Positions 25,712 to 38,485 of a stretch of DNA of 64,000 nucleotides are shown piece after piece; the stretch's first letter is position 1; each line of letters starts with the position of its first letter. The stretch covers positions 52,425,134 to 52,489,133 of the forward strand of contig JAAONU010000001.1 in the NCBI GenBank assembly GCA_012932295.1. Direction: 5' to 3'. The notes under the pieces were generated by a model. The model did not search any database and had not been told where the DNA came from. It was given only the letters and a program-made list of their open reading frames with translations. The DNA comes from Cyclina sinensis. Its lineage: Eukaryota; Mollusca; Bivalvia; Venerida; Veneridae. A program made the position numbers and the translations under genes.

Positions 25712-25867
25712 ATTTGTTTGTTTTTTAGTGGAAGATGGGAATTTATTTCATCTCGTGAACACCATATGTTGATATTTTCACTCGTGGCTGCGCCACTCGT
25801 GAAAATATCACATATGGTGTTCACTCGATGAAATAAATTCTCATCTTCCACAAAAACAAACAAATAT
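25712..25867. mobile_element. Long near-perfect palindrome (foldback MITE)
   Basis: Two arms of about 75 bp are near-exact reverse complements around GGCTGCGCC (about 25787-25794). The outer arm reads TTTGTTTG, then GTGGAAGATG, AATTTATTTCATC, GTGAACACCATATG, GATATTTTCAC and GTGGC, then its complement. Only a few mismatches and one 2-base indel separate the arms. As RNA it would fold into one long hairpin. I recall CACTCGTGGC-GCC type palindromes as common repeats in molluscs, which is not checkable here. The open frames crossing it are incidental. Confidence 0.8.
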
Positions 25868-27204
25868 CCTCTATTTCTTTCAAATAGCACGGAGAATGTG
25901 CAACGATTACGTTTTCGGACCTTATTGATAATTTCTAGAGCTCTAAAATAGTGAGACGGCTTATAAATCATTGTGTATAAATATTTATGCAAACCTATTT
26001 ATCAGAGGATATTAATTTTTCAATCAGACATATTTTCATTTGCATCTTTCAACATTTCACAGTGATTGATAAGTTCCGTTTGATAATTTATTCATTGCAT
26101 TTAAGCCTACATCGTGTATTCTACCCAAAGGCGTCGAAAAAAACCTTTGATCTTTTACACGTTTATCGTAGGGATATCTCGTATGCATGCCCTTGGGGCA
26201 TTCTTAATACATTTTGTAAAGCATGCCCGCTTGCTTTATAGATCTTGTTTTGTGTAAAGATGCCGTGTGTGTTTTGTGTGCTTTGTAAGAAACAACAATG
26301 CATAGTGTTACGAATATTAATTATCTCTAACTTAATGTAAAAATCGAGTTACTCATTAAGGTGATAGGAAAATGTTGTACCATAGTGGAACTACATCCTA
26401 TATTGTAAGATCACAATAAATACTCATTCTAAAGAAACATTAATAGAAGAATAAACAACGATCATTTTTATTGACCATTTAGGGTCGTGAATTATAACTT
26501 TAGTGTGTTGTAGAGCATTAATGAGCTATACTCTATATGTTTATTTTTTCACAAGCCCAGTTTCTATATGTTATGGCATACGAACATATTTTACATTGAT
26601 TTTTTTTCGAGCGGTCAAGCTTAATATAAAATTGCTTTTATAAAATGAATAATTTCAATTTTGTTTTTTCTTTCTATCAAATTTTTTTATATTCTTGACA
26701 AGATATGCTTCCTGCGTTAAATAACGTCTAGATAGCATCTTTTGATGCTTATCGTAATGAGTACCATGTCTTGAAATTCGATTTATTATGTAATTATTGC
26801 AGAATCACCAACAGGTGATCACAATTACTATAATACTTGTCTTGATTTAATTATTACAGAACTCAGGGGTTACTGATAAAGCAGTCCTATGATACTTCGG
26901 GACAGTGTAGTAAAGCAGGTAAAACCCCACATTTATCTAGAGTTGATCTGCCGAATACGTAGCATTTCTTTGAATGTAAGACAATATTTTACACCTAGTT
27001 AATACTGTGTTTAGAGTTGCTTTAACATTAAAATGCTTGAAAAAAGGCGAAATTCGTTTGCTGAAATTTTTGATATAAATCTGTTATTTAGTATAGGTGT
27101 TCATATACTTTTCAATACACAATTTTGCATGCGTTTCGAACAAAATACGCAGTATATTTGTTTGACCTGTCTGAAAATTTGTTACTCCTGTAACTCATGT
27201 TTTT
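25868..27204. other. AT-rich DNA, no feature recognised
   Basis: A slightly GC-richer patch at 26120-26240 has GCATGCCC twice, flanking a short spacer. I could not link it to a gene or repeat. Confidence 0.45.
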
Positions 27205-27973
27205 CAAGATTTGTGAAGTTAGCGGCCTAGCGGCCTGGCGGCCTGAAGTTAGCGGCCTAACGGCCTAGCGGCCTGGCGGCGTGAAGTTAGCAGCCTGGCG
27301 GCCTGGCGGCGTGAAGTTAGCGCCTATTTCAAGACGTTTTAAGATAAACATAAATTATGATAAATATTAAGTTTAGGCCTCTAGGCCGCCAGGCTTCGAA
27401 AACTTAAAAAAATCAAAGCTAGTTCTTGTTGATATTTTTTATCAAAGCTAGTTCTTGTTGATATATATTGATAAAAATCGAATTCAAGCCGTTTTTAAGA
27501 TAAACATAAATTATGATCAATATTAAGTTTAGGCCGCTAGGCTTCGAAAAGTTAAAAAAAAAATCAAAGCTAGTTCTTGTTGATATTTTACTTAATCATC
27601 AACTGAAATATAATTTACAAAGAGTACATGGGAGTAAATGTACAAAGAGATTCCGAGTCGTCTTTGCAGATAAGCTAGAACTTTGTTAAAAAATCTATTT
27701 TAAAAAATAAAAGCTAAAATATGTCGATAACTTTCTTATACACCCCTGCAATTTACATTACATGCTGTAAAAATAGATTTCAATCCGTTTTTAAGATCAA
27801 CCTAAATTGTGATAAAGGCAGCCATCTTCACGCCGCTAGGCCGCTAACTTTACGCTGCAAGGCCGCTAGGCCGCTAACTTCACGCCGCCAGGCCGCTAAC
27901 TTCACGCCGCCAGGTCGCTGGGCCGCTAGGCCGCTAACTTCACGCCGCCAGGCCGCTAACTTCACAAATCTTG
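27205..27973. mobile_element. Foldback element with tandem-repeat inverted ends
   Basis: The left end starts CAAGATTTGTGAAGTTAGCG at 27205 and the right end is its exact complement, ending at 27973. Both ends continue as GC-rich tandem repeats built from GCGGCCTAGCGGCCTGGCGG and GTGAAGTTAG (27216-27327 on the plus strand, 27820-27966 on the minus). Between them is an AT-rich core with two copies of a segment spaced exactly 156 bp (AAGATAAACATAAATTATGA at 27341 and 27497) and a third diverged copy near 27793. Flanks are T-rich, so a target duplication (perhaps TTTT) cannot be fixed. Inverted ends made of tandem repeats are the hallmark of foldback elements. The 88-aa frame at 27721-27987 only translates the GC-rich repeats. 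Confidence 0.8.
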
Positions 27974-30900
27974 TTTTTCATCCGTAACATAGGTTTCAGC
28001 TTGTCAGTTTTAATCAGTTTTGTTTTCCAAAACTAAATAAATTTGAAATGTCTACTTGTTATGATATATATATAAGAATGTATGCGACCTCATGCCTGTA
28101 ATATATATAAGTTACGAAACGACAATGATTAATACATAAACAGCACCTCCCAGTTTTTCCCTACTTAGCTTCAGTATCACTAGTTAAAAGCTTGGTCGGG
28201 ACAACTAACATAAATGATTTATTTTATTCCGTGTCATGTTTACACATCTTTACATGAGTTATGAGCAAGTGTTTACTTTATTATAAATAAAAAGAATGGG
28301 TATAGATGGCAACAGTCTAAAAAGTTTACTTGTGAAGTGATCGGATTTATCATAACATCATGAATGTTAAAAAAATGTTTTAGTCAAACAGATAGCATGA
28401 AAGTCCTTATCAAAAAAGTAAATATATAATGCAGTGATAACTTCACATATGCATAAAACATTGTGTTTGACGGCGTTTCTACCTAGGACGAATACAAAAT
28501 TAAACCTCAAGTCCAATAACCAATCAAAGAAAAGGCAACTTCACATTTTTGAGGTCTCTCATTTATACATGTATTGTACATAATTAAAATGATATTTATT
28601 TAGAAATCGAGTTGCAATTTAGAGCTGTATGATCGTTATGTAGTATTTCCACATCACTTTAAAACCCAGATCCTCAGAACTATAAAAACAACGTAATGAC
28701 AAATATGACGAATTCCCTCAAAGAACATCTCTCCTTCGAAGGGCAAATACAAATCCTAAGAGTCATTTTTTCTGATAGTGTGTTAATATGTTAAATTTCC
28801 TTTGCTTATTATAACCATTAAAGTTAGTACAACAAATGAAAATGCCTGTATTTGTCACTGAATGCTTGCGGAACGGTATTACTTACGACGTTTGTTAATT
28901 TGAGTTTTTACGTGTGAGATATGTTTAAGGTCATTTCTTGTTATTTTTCCATTTCTTAGTTGTAATTTAATCTCTAAGTATTGATTGTGGTGACTGTTCT
29001 CTTATATTTACAATATAAGATATTACAATGTAGTCTGATTATGATTTCTCTATTTTGTGTACTTAGAAGAATATCTTTACAGATTGTTCACAACTTAAAT
29101 CACTAAATTATCCTTTTTTTTGTTTTGTGCTTCATATTTCTTTAATCCAGCATTTACCTTAAAACGTTTTTCTCGGATTTGTAAATCATAATTGAAAATA
29201 TAAGTTGTCATCATTGAAATGTTTCCAGTATGAAGCTGTTTTTATGATGATGTTTTGACAAATTTAGCCGCCTACCAGGAGAATACTGGCAGAAATACTT
29301 TTTTCCTTAACTGTGAAAATGAAAGCTTTGCATGAAATTTACTCGCATGTTGGTGCCAGATCGTTGGATAAAAACAAAACAATCCAAGCAACTTCATGAC
29401 TGTACAATTTCTTGTGCCAATGACAGTTGTGAAGACAACTATATTATTAAAAAGGGAACTGGAACATTATTTATGAAGGGCAGTCTGTATTTGTCGTTAA
29501 ATAATTAAGCACCAGAAAATGCTTGATATAAATTACAACCAGAAAAAGGAAAATATCTGAAAAAAAGATCATTGTTCATAGTAAACAATTAGTCCAGTCA
29601 AGAAAAATACTCTTTCCCGATGTTTATAATTCGTGTGATGAAATATGACTTATTATGTATAAATATATATAAAATATATCAATAATGCTATGTTAAATGT
29701 ATATTGTTTAGAAGTCAGATAGACCCGGTTTCACGTGCATCATTTAGCAGTCTACAGAATGATATTCATCACAGAAACGTTCATTCATATATGATCATGT
29801 ACTCCTGCTAAATATCCATAGAAACATAAAGAACCTTTGATTTTTCCTCTAAGTTGAAAGCTTGCCTTTCTGGTACGAGGAGATTTGATAACAAAATACA
29901 TAAAATATAATTAGTATGTGTATTTTCTTGGCAGTTTATTATTTGAAAAAAAAACAGCTTGATTTTCATTAACTGAGAAGGCAAATCGGATGACAAACTT
30001 ACAATTGCTTTGTAATAAAAGTATATACTATTAATTACTTAGCAATGAGAAGAAATTCCGGTTACTGAGCAGATGACCATTGAGAAATTTCCAAGCCACT
30101 TACCGACAGCATTTCAATCTGACAAGAATTAACTTGATCTTAATCAATGATACACGCTTCTTCTGTAGATCTAATACAAGTGTCAATAGATATTCTTTTC
30201 GGGAATCACGATGGTTTGGGCTCTCAGACAAATGAAAACAAAACTACAAAATTACACACATTATATTTAGGTCGATTTTTATCTTTCAGAAGGAGATTTT
30301 GTGTGAGTTTTGAATTTTAACGGAAATCTTTTATTCTATCTATTCATGTTTGATGAATAGTATTTTCATACGTATGTGAAAGTGCATGTCGTCATAGAAA
30401 GATTTTGATTTATTTCGGTTTAATTCGTGCTTGCAATTTTGTTCGCGTCACTGTTTCTAGGGCCATAAATAACTAATGATAAAACCAGTGTGCTCGTATG
30501 ACTGAATAATGCTCAAGACAATCAAAGAAATTTTCCCTTGTTAAAAGAGTTTAGCGTTTTTGTGAAGATTTAGAAAATGCGCTTTATGGACATTGTAAAG
30601 GATCATTGACTACATGAGAAAAGTGTTTAACTTTCTATGTTTAACCTCTCTATCACTACAAAAAAATTCTCAGCTGAAGGGGTAGCCAAACATACCTATT
30701 TTCAATTATTTATCTTTATAATCATAACATACTTAAACAATCGTTCTGATATGTTTATGTTAATACTGCTTTTCAACAAAAAGTTTTGAAATCATATTTT
30801 ACAGTTGTTTGACATACTAAAAATCCAAATAATCCTTAGTTGTAAATATCCTGCCATAACATATCTATCAGATAGATCACTAATAATTATAATTGCAGAT

Positions 30901-32038
30901 TCAAATTATTTAGTTTCAAAGCAACCATTCACTTGAATAACAGCACAGGAAAAGCCTAATAACTGAGCGCTTGGCTTAGATAACAAAACAGGTAAATTCT
31001 AAGACCATTTAGATAAATAAACAGTATTTAAGCATTCACGGATTCTTTCAATGGCAATACTCTTTTCTTTCAATCAGATTCATATGTACCATACTAGATT
31101 TAAATGTCAGCATAATTAAAAAGTAAAATGGCTGGAGGATTTGTATTAATGTATTTATAACACTTCTACACTCGTTTGATTTCCAGATTCTACAGTCGTT
31201 TGATTTCCATATTCTACACTCGTTTGGTTTCCAGATAATTGCATGTTTTCTCTGTAATTGTAGCGTAAATAACGATTCAAAAGTTCTGTTGCTTGATTAA
31301 CTTGTCAATTTTTGTATAATGGAATATTTAAGTTATATTTCTTTTTTTCAATGTACAAGTATTAAGTTTGATAAAAAAAGCCAGTCGAAACTGTGAAAAC
31401 GATTTTCTTATAATTTTCTTTTTTTAATATCATAAATATTATATCATACACAAAATATCTGTTCTAACACCTAACGCAACCGAACAAATCACGAAACAGC
31501 TAAAATACGGCGAACTCAGGTCCCTTAGGAAATTAGAAAATTAGGAAGTCCCTTCAGTACTTTCTGCGTTGATAAAAAATGCCATTCATGACACAGTGCA
31601 AGTCTGTAGCCGATTCAAAGAGACCATATTTTTTATGTGGACCAATGTTAGTTAATACAAGAAATCATACACATGTGCTGAAACGACTTTTGTTATATGT
31701 CTGAATTGCCAACACTTATTCTGCCTTAATTGATTGATGGTGTTCTTAAATAAACATCAGGTAGTGGTGTTGTAAAGAATACAGTTTCCAGATAACAATA
31801 TCTGAAGAACTGTGATGTTAATTAGGTAAGACAGATCGTGAATGTCTTTACTCTTGTTTCTTTTTACATTTCTTCATAGCTGCTTCGAAATATGTATAAT
31901 TAGCTTTGAAGTTTTGCAAGGTAACTGTTAGCAAAAAAACAGAAATATTTTACTGAGTAATTTGTTACAAATCAAGATTCATATATTCGAGTTTTACAAG
32001 TATATATAGCGTTGCAAACAATGCTGTATTTTCTAGTT
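27974..32038. other. AT-rich non-coding DNA
   Basis: It contains a three-copy 24-bp repeat at 31164-31237 and otherwise nothing I can support. Short frames (e.g. 29808-29996 minus) have no recognisable content. Confidence 0.5.
31164..31237 (+). repeat. 24-bp tandem repeat, 3 copies
   Basis: The unit TTCTACACTCGTTTGATTTC plus four more bases is repeated three times with single-base differences (CACTCG or CAGTCG, CCAGA or CCATA). Confidence 0.8.
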
Positions 32039-32477
32039 TTAAAGGGGCTGTGCTCCAGATGACAAAAAAAGAAAGTTTTCTTGTATTATAAATTTCTTGT
32101 AATATTTATGATTAATGCTTTAAAGATAACCTACTTACAAAAAAATAAGTTAAAGAATTACATTATAAATTGATTTTTTCCCTTTCAAAGTGCTATACCG
32201 TAACGCGACGGTATAACTATATCGTATAAGATTTAAAGTAAATATCTGTAATATAACATGCGGCGATGGTGGTGACAGTAAAAGCGTTGGAAATATTTTG
32301 TTAACATGAGGGTCCAGCGTTCAAATCAGGCTGGAGCGAAAATATTTTTTTTATTCTATTTTGACTTTTTTAATCAGTTTTAAGTAAAATATTATGTTGT
32401 TATAATCTCACGGCATCTAAATATATAATTTATGAAAAAATTTTTTTTATGTCAAATCTGGAGTACAGCCTCTTTAA
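32039..32477. mobile_element. TTAA-flanked 439-bp MITE with tRNA-like insert
   Basis: The left end reads TTAAAGGGGCTGTGCTCCAG (32039 on). The right end, complemented, reads TTAAAGAGGCTGTACTCCAG (to 32477). The inverted repeat is about 25 bp with two substitutions and a small indel. TTAA at both ends fits piggyBac- or Kolobok-type target duplications. Inside are a small hairpin (TACCGT...ACGGTA, about 32205-32222) and a tRNA-like block at about 32260-32345. It has no coding capacity. Confidence 0.75.
32260..32345 (+). repeat. tRNA-like (SINE-head) segment
   Basis: A perfect RNA polymerase III B-box, GTTCAAATC (32319-32327), sits inside a possible T-arm with CCAGC and GCTGG stems. An A-box-like TGGTGACAGT lies about 50 bp upstream but has an extra base against the consensus. 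This is not a functional tRNA: the arms other than the T-arm do not pair convincingly. It may be a SINE head captured in or forming part of the MITE. Confidence 0.4.
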
Positions 32478-34779
32478 GTTAGAAAACTTTCTACACCTTA
32501 AAGTAGACTATTTGTTTAAGATAAGCATGTATTATACAAAGGTAAGGTTAACTGTTAATCATTGTGCATATCATTTGCAAATAGAAAAGACAAACTATTA
32601 CTTAGGCATGGAATGTGGGAAATGCTGATAAATCATATCTATTTCACAACCCCATCTCTGAAATGCCTTTAGAATTAACAATGCATTATTTTTGCAACGA
32701 ACAATAAATTTATTTGACACTTGTACTTCTGAAGACTCCTGTCAAAAAAACTAAGGGTATAATATGTCACTGATAATTATGTATTGTTTATATTTTTGAC
32801 ACTCAACAATATGCACTTGATACGAAGTGGTAATTGGGTCTTTGCCAATAATATGAATGCGTATCTGTACAATTATCCAAAATGCAGTAAAACTGTTGTT
32901 TTTATATTTTACAAAATTCGGATGACGAATCCCCTCAATTCTTACATAACATTTGCCTTATCACCTAGCGGTATCAAGTTAGATAATAAATGACCGACTG
33001 AATTACCTGATATGTGTTATTTTGATATTTTTAGGCATTACAGGAATACATATGAAATGACTGTCTGGGGTGAAATAAAATTGACTATGTGCTCGTATTT
33101 CATTAGAGGGGGAAAATAAAGAAATATTATTGGATGTAACGCGAATGTCTTTCATCATCTTAAGACTCTAACTTAGGTATTCAGAACTTTCCTTTTAGCT
33201 ATTAAGCTCCTATCAAGAGCAGTAAAACTAAGTTTTAGCGTTGAAAACATTCCAATGTAATAATATATACGACTGTTTCCGCTGACTCTGTGTAATTAAT
33301 GATAATCCGTAATTATTTATGTAGAAGTAATTTCAAGTGAATACAAAATATTGCCTTATTGAATCGGACAGATCAAAGAGGAAAAATAAGTCATTCGTTA
33401 TTTATAAGCAAAAGTGTCTAATATAAGGCTAATCCTCATAGAGTATGCAGGTCAAACCGAATATGATGAATACAAGTCAGACCGAGTGAGATTAATGCTA
33501 ATCCTGATACTGTTTTCCTGAGTTTTTACATTTACATTTTGTTCTCTAGATAAATATTGTTAGCAGTGAACTCCTTTTTTTTTGGCTGTGGAAATTAAGA
33601 TCTGAAACGGAAAATACAAATAAGCTCGCGATTGCTTTGCTGCTACAGTCGTTAAAGACGTCATAGTAGTAACTGTTGTCGATGTTCATGTACATTCGGT
33701 TTCGATCACGCCATTTTCTGAGCATTCATAACATAGCAATTTATTTGCGACATCACAAAAGAACGTGATAAAAAGAACACAATTGCTCTAGCAAACCACG
33801 GAACAATAAAAAATGTTTACAGTGATAATGTAGCGGCGATGTATTCTACCAATGTATCACTTGTGTTGCTGACGTTCATAATAATTCTCTGCACAATCCG
33901 ATATTTGCTTTCTTTCTTTTCGTTTTTGCCTTTGAACGGATCCTAAATGAGTACTGTATTTCTATATTCAATAATTCATGCTTTCAAAGACGAGAATCCT
34001 GAGGTATTTTAGCGGGTTTTAAAAAATAAAATAAACTTTGAAATCGACAGTACCAAACTAGCTCCACAGATAGTCAGCACTACTTTCTAGATTCTTAAAA
34101 TAATCTTGGAAATGTACTTGAAGGAATGATTTGTTTATGATGGCATGATAAAAAAAATGTAACTTGCTACACATGTAAATTGTTAAAGTAATATCTTGGT
34201 CACTGTTTTTAGTTGCTAAGTATATATACATATTCCTAGTTTTCCTTCTTAAAATATTTAAATTGCCAAAAAGTTGCAAAGTGCTATGTTGCTAACACAG
34301 TTTGAGACTAATATTTCCTAAATTAATTAATATCGGCCTCCATTTATTCCTTCTTTTCCTTACTGGGAAAATTACTACCGTGATATGATGAATCGTTTTC
34401 GTGTTTTTTTTTTCAACTTCCAAAAATACGAAACTTACTAGTTACAATTTTTTGACACAATTACATACTCATACTTCCAGCAGTTGTCGTATTAAACCTT
34501 ACCTAAGCAAAACGTGGTTAAGCCTTTGTGAACGGCCTTTATCCGTCATTTGTCGCCCGTCTTGCGACATCAAAATCTAGTTTGTGAACACTCCCGAAGC
34601 CACGTTTTTTATTCAGCCTTCATGAGACATGCTCAGAATAGTAACCCTGCTGTTGTTTTTTTTTCTGCTGAGTTAAAAACTAGATTATGTCACTTCAGAT
34701 ACAAGGTCATTAGCTCAAATCAAATAAAAATATTGTGAACACATTTAGCTTGCACAGAAATTTTTTCTTGAAATTATCT
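32478..34779. other. AT-rich DNA, no feature recognised
   Basis: No gene or repeat boundary could be supported. Frames at 32784-32993 and 34058-34279 have no recognisable content. Confidence 0.5.
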
Positions 34780-35215
34780 GAAATGATCACGAAACTATGA
34801 CACATTGTGTCAGAAAAGAGCTCCATAATACAATTAGATGTCTCCGGAATTTGTCATGTGTGATCAAAATCGTGGTCACAGCTCTCAGTTGTGGAACACC
34901 TTGTGCACATTTGATGTCACCTTTTCAATCAGATATTTATAGAACTTATTCAGAATGTTTGTTTTTGTAATCTCTGGGTTTATGTTAAATTGGGTCATGA
35001 GATCACCAGCTCAGAAGAACTCAAAGCTCAAGGAAAGCTTAATCTTCAGAACACTTTCATTTACATATTTTGATCCAGTCTTTATGAAAATTTGTCAGAA
35101 TGTTTTTGTTGAAAATCTCTTTGAAGACTCTAAAATTGGATTATCTCTGGTCAATTCTAGGTCAACAGCTCAAAGGAAAAGCATGTGAACACTCAGAATT
35201 ATTGTCTTGATGTTC
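34780..35215 (+). repeat. Decayed pearl-like core repeats
   Basis: Two diverged modules start TCAGAATGTTTGTTTTTGTA (34950) and TCAGAATGTTTTTGTTGAAA (35095), 145 bp apart. Both are followed by AATCTCT, AGGTCAACAGCTCAAAG-like and GTGAACACT-like text. Wording such as 'TTTATGAAAATTTGTCAGAATGTTTG' split over positions 35080-35110 is typical of a bivalve dispersed repeat I recognise. No ends are preserved, and the 77-aa frame through it is incidental. Confidence 0.45.
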
Positions 35216-36269
35216 GATACTGGTTTTTGTTACTAAACACTATGTCAACTGCTGTTTTAACAGATTGCATTTGTTAACTACCTTTAAGGAAACTACATGT
35301 ATTACTCAAATAATTGATACAGAGATACCACAGCCGTCTTGTTTTACACAATCACATCACCAAATGTTATTACTTACTAGGCTTTTGATTAGAATCTTTG
35401 ACACGAGGTAAAAATGACTCCTGGTATATGTCTTGACTGATCTCAAATTTGATAAAGCAGTCTCGTGCAAACTTCTTGAAGAGCTTTAGTTAATGACACG
35501 ATTTCCAATAAAAACATCCGAAGCTTACATTGTAAATCAGAAACGATAAAACAGGTTATCTTTATTGTTGTCTCTTAGAGCCCCTTCTTCACAGACTTAA
35601 TGGAATTTTAACAATTAGTTTTGAAGTTTAAGATTGACAAGAACAGAAATTATTTAAACTGTAAGTAAATACGTGCCTGTCACAATTTTGTAAAAATTTG
35701 CAGACTAATGCCTTAAAGTATCTTAATAATGATAATAATAATAATAATGACAAATCCTGAATTAAACTTAATGCCTAAAACATTATTAACAATATTTAAT
35801 GTCAGCAAATCGGTAGGAATATACTCGTTTTATATGAATTTTAAAGATCGGTTTTCACAAGCGTAAGGAACTTACGTTGTCATATTGATATACTGATCTG
35901 CCACAAGTAGGTAACTTCAAAGAAATATTTCTGTCTATGTGTAACAATCTGTCACAAGTAATTATCTATTGTATGATAGTTTTAGTACTTCAGTACAATT
36001 TACCTGATGTGAAGAAAATTTAATACTGTCACTGCAAATGATTAAAAACTAAATTAGCACCAAAGAGCCAGAGAGTTTGTAAAAACGAATGGATTGCCGA
36101 AGTCTTATTTAAACATGATTATAGAAAATGATATACTTCCAGATAATTTAAGTATAGAAAGACAAGATAAAGGACAAATACAAATTAACATTTAAAGATA
36201 ACTTTAATCTTTTTTTAAAACTGATTTTTAGAGTTATGTATACTAAGGCAGTTCCACTTTAAAGTGCTT
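35216..36269. other. AT-rich DNA with an AAT microsatellite
   Basis: A short (AAT)n run lies at about 35724-35749. Nothing else is recognised. Confidence 0.5.
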
Positions 36270-36530
36270 TCAATGACCTGTATGAATGAGTTATGATTTC
36301 TTGATCGTACATGCAGGAATACATAAAAATCACATTTCCCCGAGGTATGGAACAACTCTCATGGAGCAAAGTTTCATTCATCATTTGTAATATCAAGGTG
36401 GCGTAACAAAAGTTCATTCATTCTAGAAGTGGCATATTAAGCCAAGCCGAACACTATTTATCAAGTATTTCTAATACTGTCATGACATTTATGTCATTTG
36501 TCACGGACACATTGTGATTAGAAGCAATCT
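36270..36530 (+). repeat. Dispersed repeat family R4, copy 1
   Basis: It aligns with 41070-41335. Ordered landmarks are TGAATG near the start, CTCATGGAnC, TCATTCATnATTTGTAAT, a CAAGnTGnCG block, TTCATTCTAGAA, TGGCA and TGACATTTATGT. Unidentified, probably an old non-autonomous transposon. Confidence 0.6.
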
Positions 36531-37488
36531 TTTGTTGAGCGAGGAAATAAAGGTGAATGCCAGATATTAATATGTTTCTGATTGTCCTAAAAGACATTCA
36601 AGCAATAAATATTGTATGTGGTCTTCATCAAACTATTCACACTGTTGTATTTACAGTCCTGGTTTTACAAGTACACATATACAACATCTGCTTTTTCGTG
36701 CGAGAGTATTTTTATCATGATCTTAAAACACAAGAACTGTTCATTTCAGGGGGCAGTCATCTAACATTTGAAAAATATTCCTTTAAAATATTTCTTGAAT
36801 TGAACACGACTCTAAACAATTATCATTTTAGTAGTTGTCTACAAGTGTTTATCAACGAATGGGATAATAAATTTATCATACATATGTACGACTACCAGTA
36901 TGTCCGCATAACCAACCTCTTGCATAACTAAAAATAAAACGTAGTTTTCTGCATAAATAAATGCCAGGATGTGTAATATGCACGCCGGATAAGATTTTGT
37001 TCTGCAATGCACGTCGGTTTGAATGCACTTGTATATTAATATTATATATTATCGTTGCTTTCTCTGCAGACTTCACAATGATATTAAGCACCTTTAACAG
37101 CGAAATACACTTCTGAGTAACTACGCTATCTTATTTTCAATTAAAGAGAAAGAGCAAACTCGGTTATTAGTTTATTCATAGATAAACAAGTTAAACCCAT
37201 TCTAAGAATACTTAGTGCAAACAGGAACTCATTGTACCTCTCTGCAGTGGAGACAATTTCTGTGCTAACGCACTTGAAGCATTGTATCCTAGACATTGTG
37301 GGTAATTATCTTATGTAAATCATACGAGCTGACACTCAGACGGCATAGATGATAATAATAAGTATAACAAGGTATGGAATTTCTCGTTAGCCCTAAAAGT
37401 GTCATACTGGGTACAGAAAGTTAAAATATAATTGAATTGGGCTTATACATTTTAAGCTCATTAAATAAAACTTTTAACGGTTCTCTAT
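36531..37488. other. AT-rich DNA; 124-aa open frame not convincing
   Basis: The frame at 36557-36931 (plus) is the longest outside the LINE. It has no domain, signal or repeat I recognise, and its composition matches the AT-rich background, so I do not call it a gene. Some 3' part of the decayed LINE may extend into the right edge. Confidence 0.4.
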
Positions 37489-38485
37489 TTAGCTTGCCAA
37501 GTACAGCAGAATAAGGCAGTTTCACCCCAAGCTATTTTCATAAGATTATATGTTCACCGTCAATTACTCCAAGAACGTCAGGACAATAGAACAAAATTGG
37601 AGACACCCTATGATCAAAAAGCATTAATTTAGACTTTTCATTAAACAATGTGGAATAATAACCAGTTATGATTTTGAGGGCTTTATCAGATAGGTGCTTT
37701 AATGCACGAGTCATTGAATAACAGAAAGATTTAACATTCTCTAACGGTTCGTTATTGATAAACCAACATTGACTAACATGATAGAGTTACGTTTGGAAAA
37801 TACACGAACCTTAGTTTTTCAAACCCCGTCTAACGGAATACATATACACGCCGTCTAATTGATGTTGTAGACTTACGAGATTAGTGGTGGCGATAGCCAT
37901 GCAATCTGCAAAAAGAATCATATATGCATTGAAAGTTCAAATCGTTTCTTTGTTTAGGAATTAAAGTAAAAATTGGAGGAAACATCGTTCACGAAGAGGA
38001 TAAATAGTTAAGGCGTTAATGGCTTCCCCTGCGTTAAGCCAAGTGAGATTGAACAAAAAACATCCAGATATATTTGAATTACCTTTTATACAAGGAGTTA
38101 CCTTTTCATCAGGCGACTTTAATATATAAACCATTTTATTGCTTATTACAACGTCAATCAGTTTGTACCAAACCAAAGTGCATCGCCTTTGATTGTGTCA
38201 AAAGCTTTTTTCGTGGTCTGTAAAAGCGCATTAAAGGGAGTGCTTATCAGCAATAATCTTTTGGATGATACTATATGAAATAAAAACACAGTCTGAAGTG
38301 CTTCTAGTAGTACCAAATCCAGATTGAACAGCGGTAAGTTTTCATCCTCACACCAGACATTCAATATATTTCTTAATGCAAGGGATTTTTTTGCCATAGT
38401 ACTTATTAGTGTTATAGCAGCACTGGATCATTTTTATCTCCCTTTAAAATTAAAAACTAGTATAATAATCCCTTTCATCCAGGAC
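37489..38485 (-). pseudogene. Decayed LINE reverse transcriptase fragment
   Basis: On the minus strand, pieces in several frames line up in the correct order with a non-LTR reverse transcriptase. An ITLIST block lies near 38400-38430. VQSGFGTTRSTSDCVF (38280-38330) is the motif before catalytic motif A. KAFDTI and DALW lie at 38180-38210. SLGLTQGKPLTP, a stop, then LF..FVND (about 37970-38050) is motif B. LFADCMAIA (37890-37927) is motif C with the second catalytic Asp replaced by Cys. SPILFY (about 37590-37610) is the region after the palm. In-frame stops and frame shifts are frequent, so it is dead. It differs clearly from the intact LINE at 51-56 kb and belongs to another lineage, perhaps RTE- or jockey-like. 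No endonuclease was recognised upstream. Confidence 0.8.

Noticed and set aside
27721..27987. 88-aa frame with AARPLTSRRQA repeats
   Set aside because: It is a translation of the GC-rich inverted arm of the foldback element.
32260..32345. Functional tRNA gene
   Set aside because: Only the B-box and T-arm are convincing. The A-box is off by one base and no cloverleaf could be drawn by eye.
36557..36931. 124-aa plus-strand open frame
   Set aside because: No domain, signal or splice context; base composition like the background; partner frames of similar length occur by chance in DNA this AT-rich.
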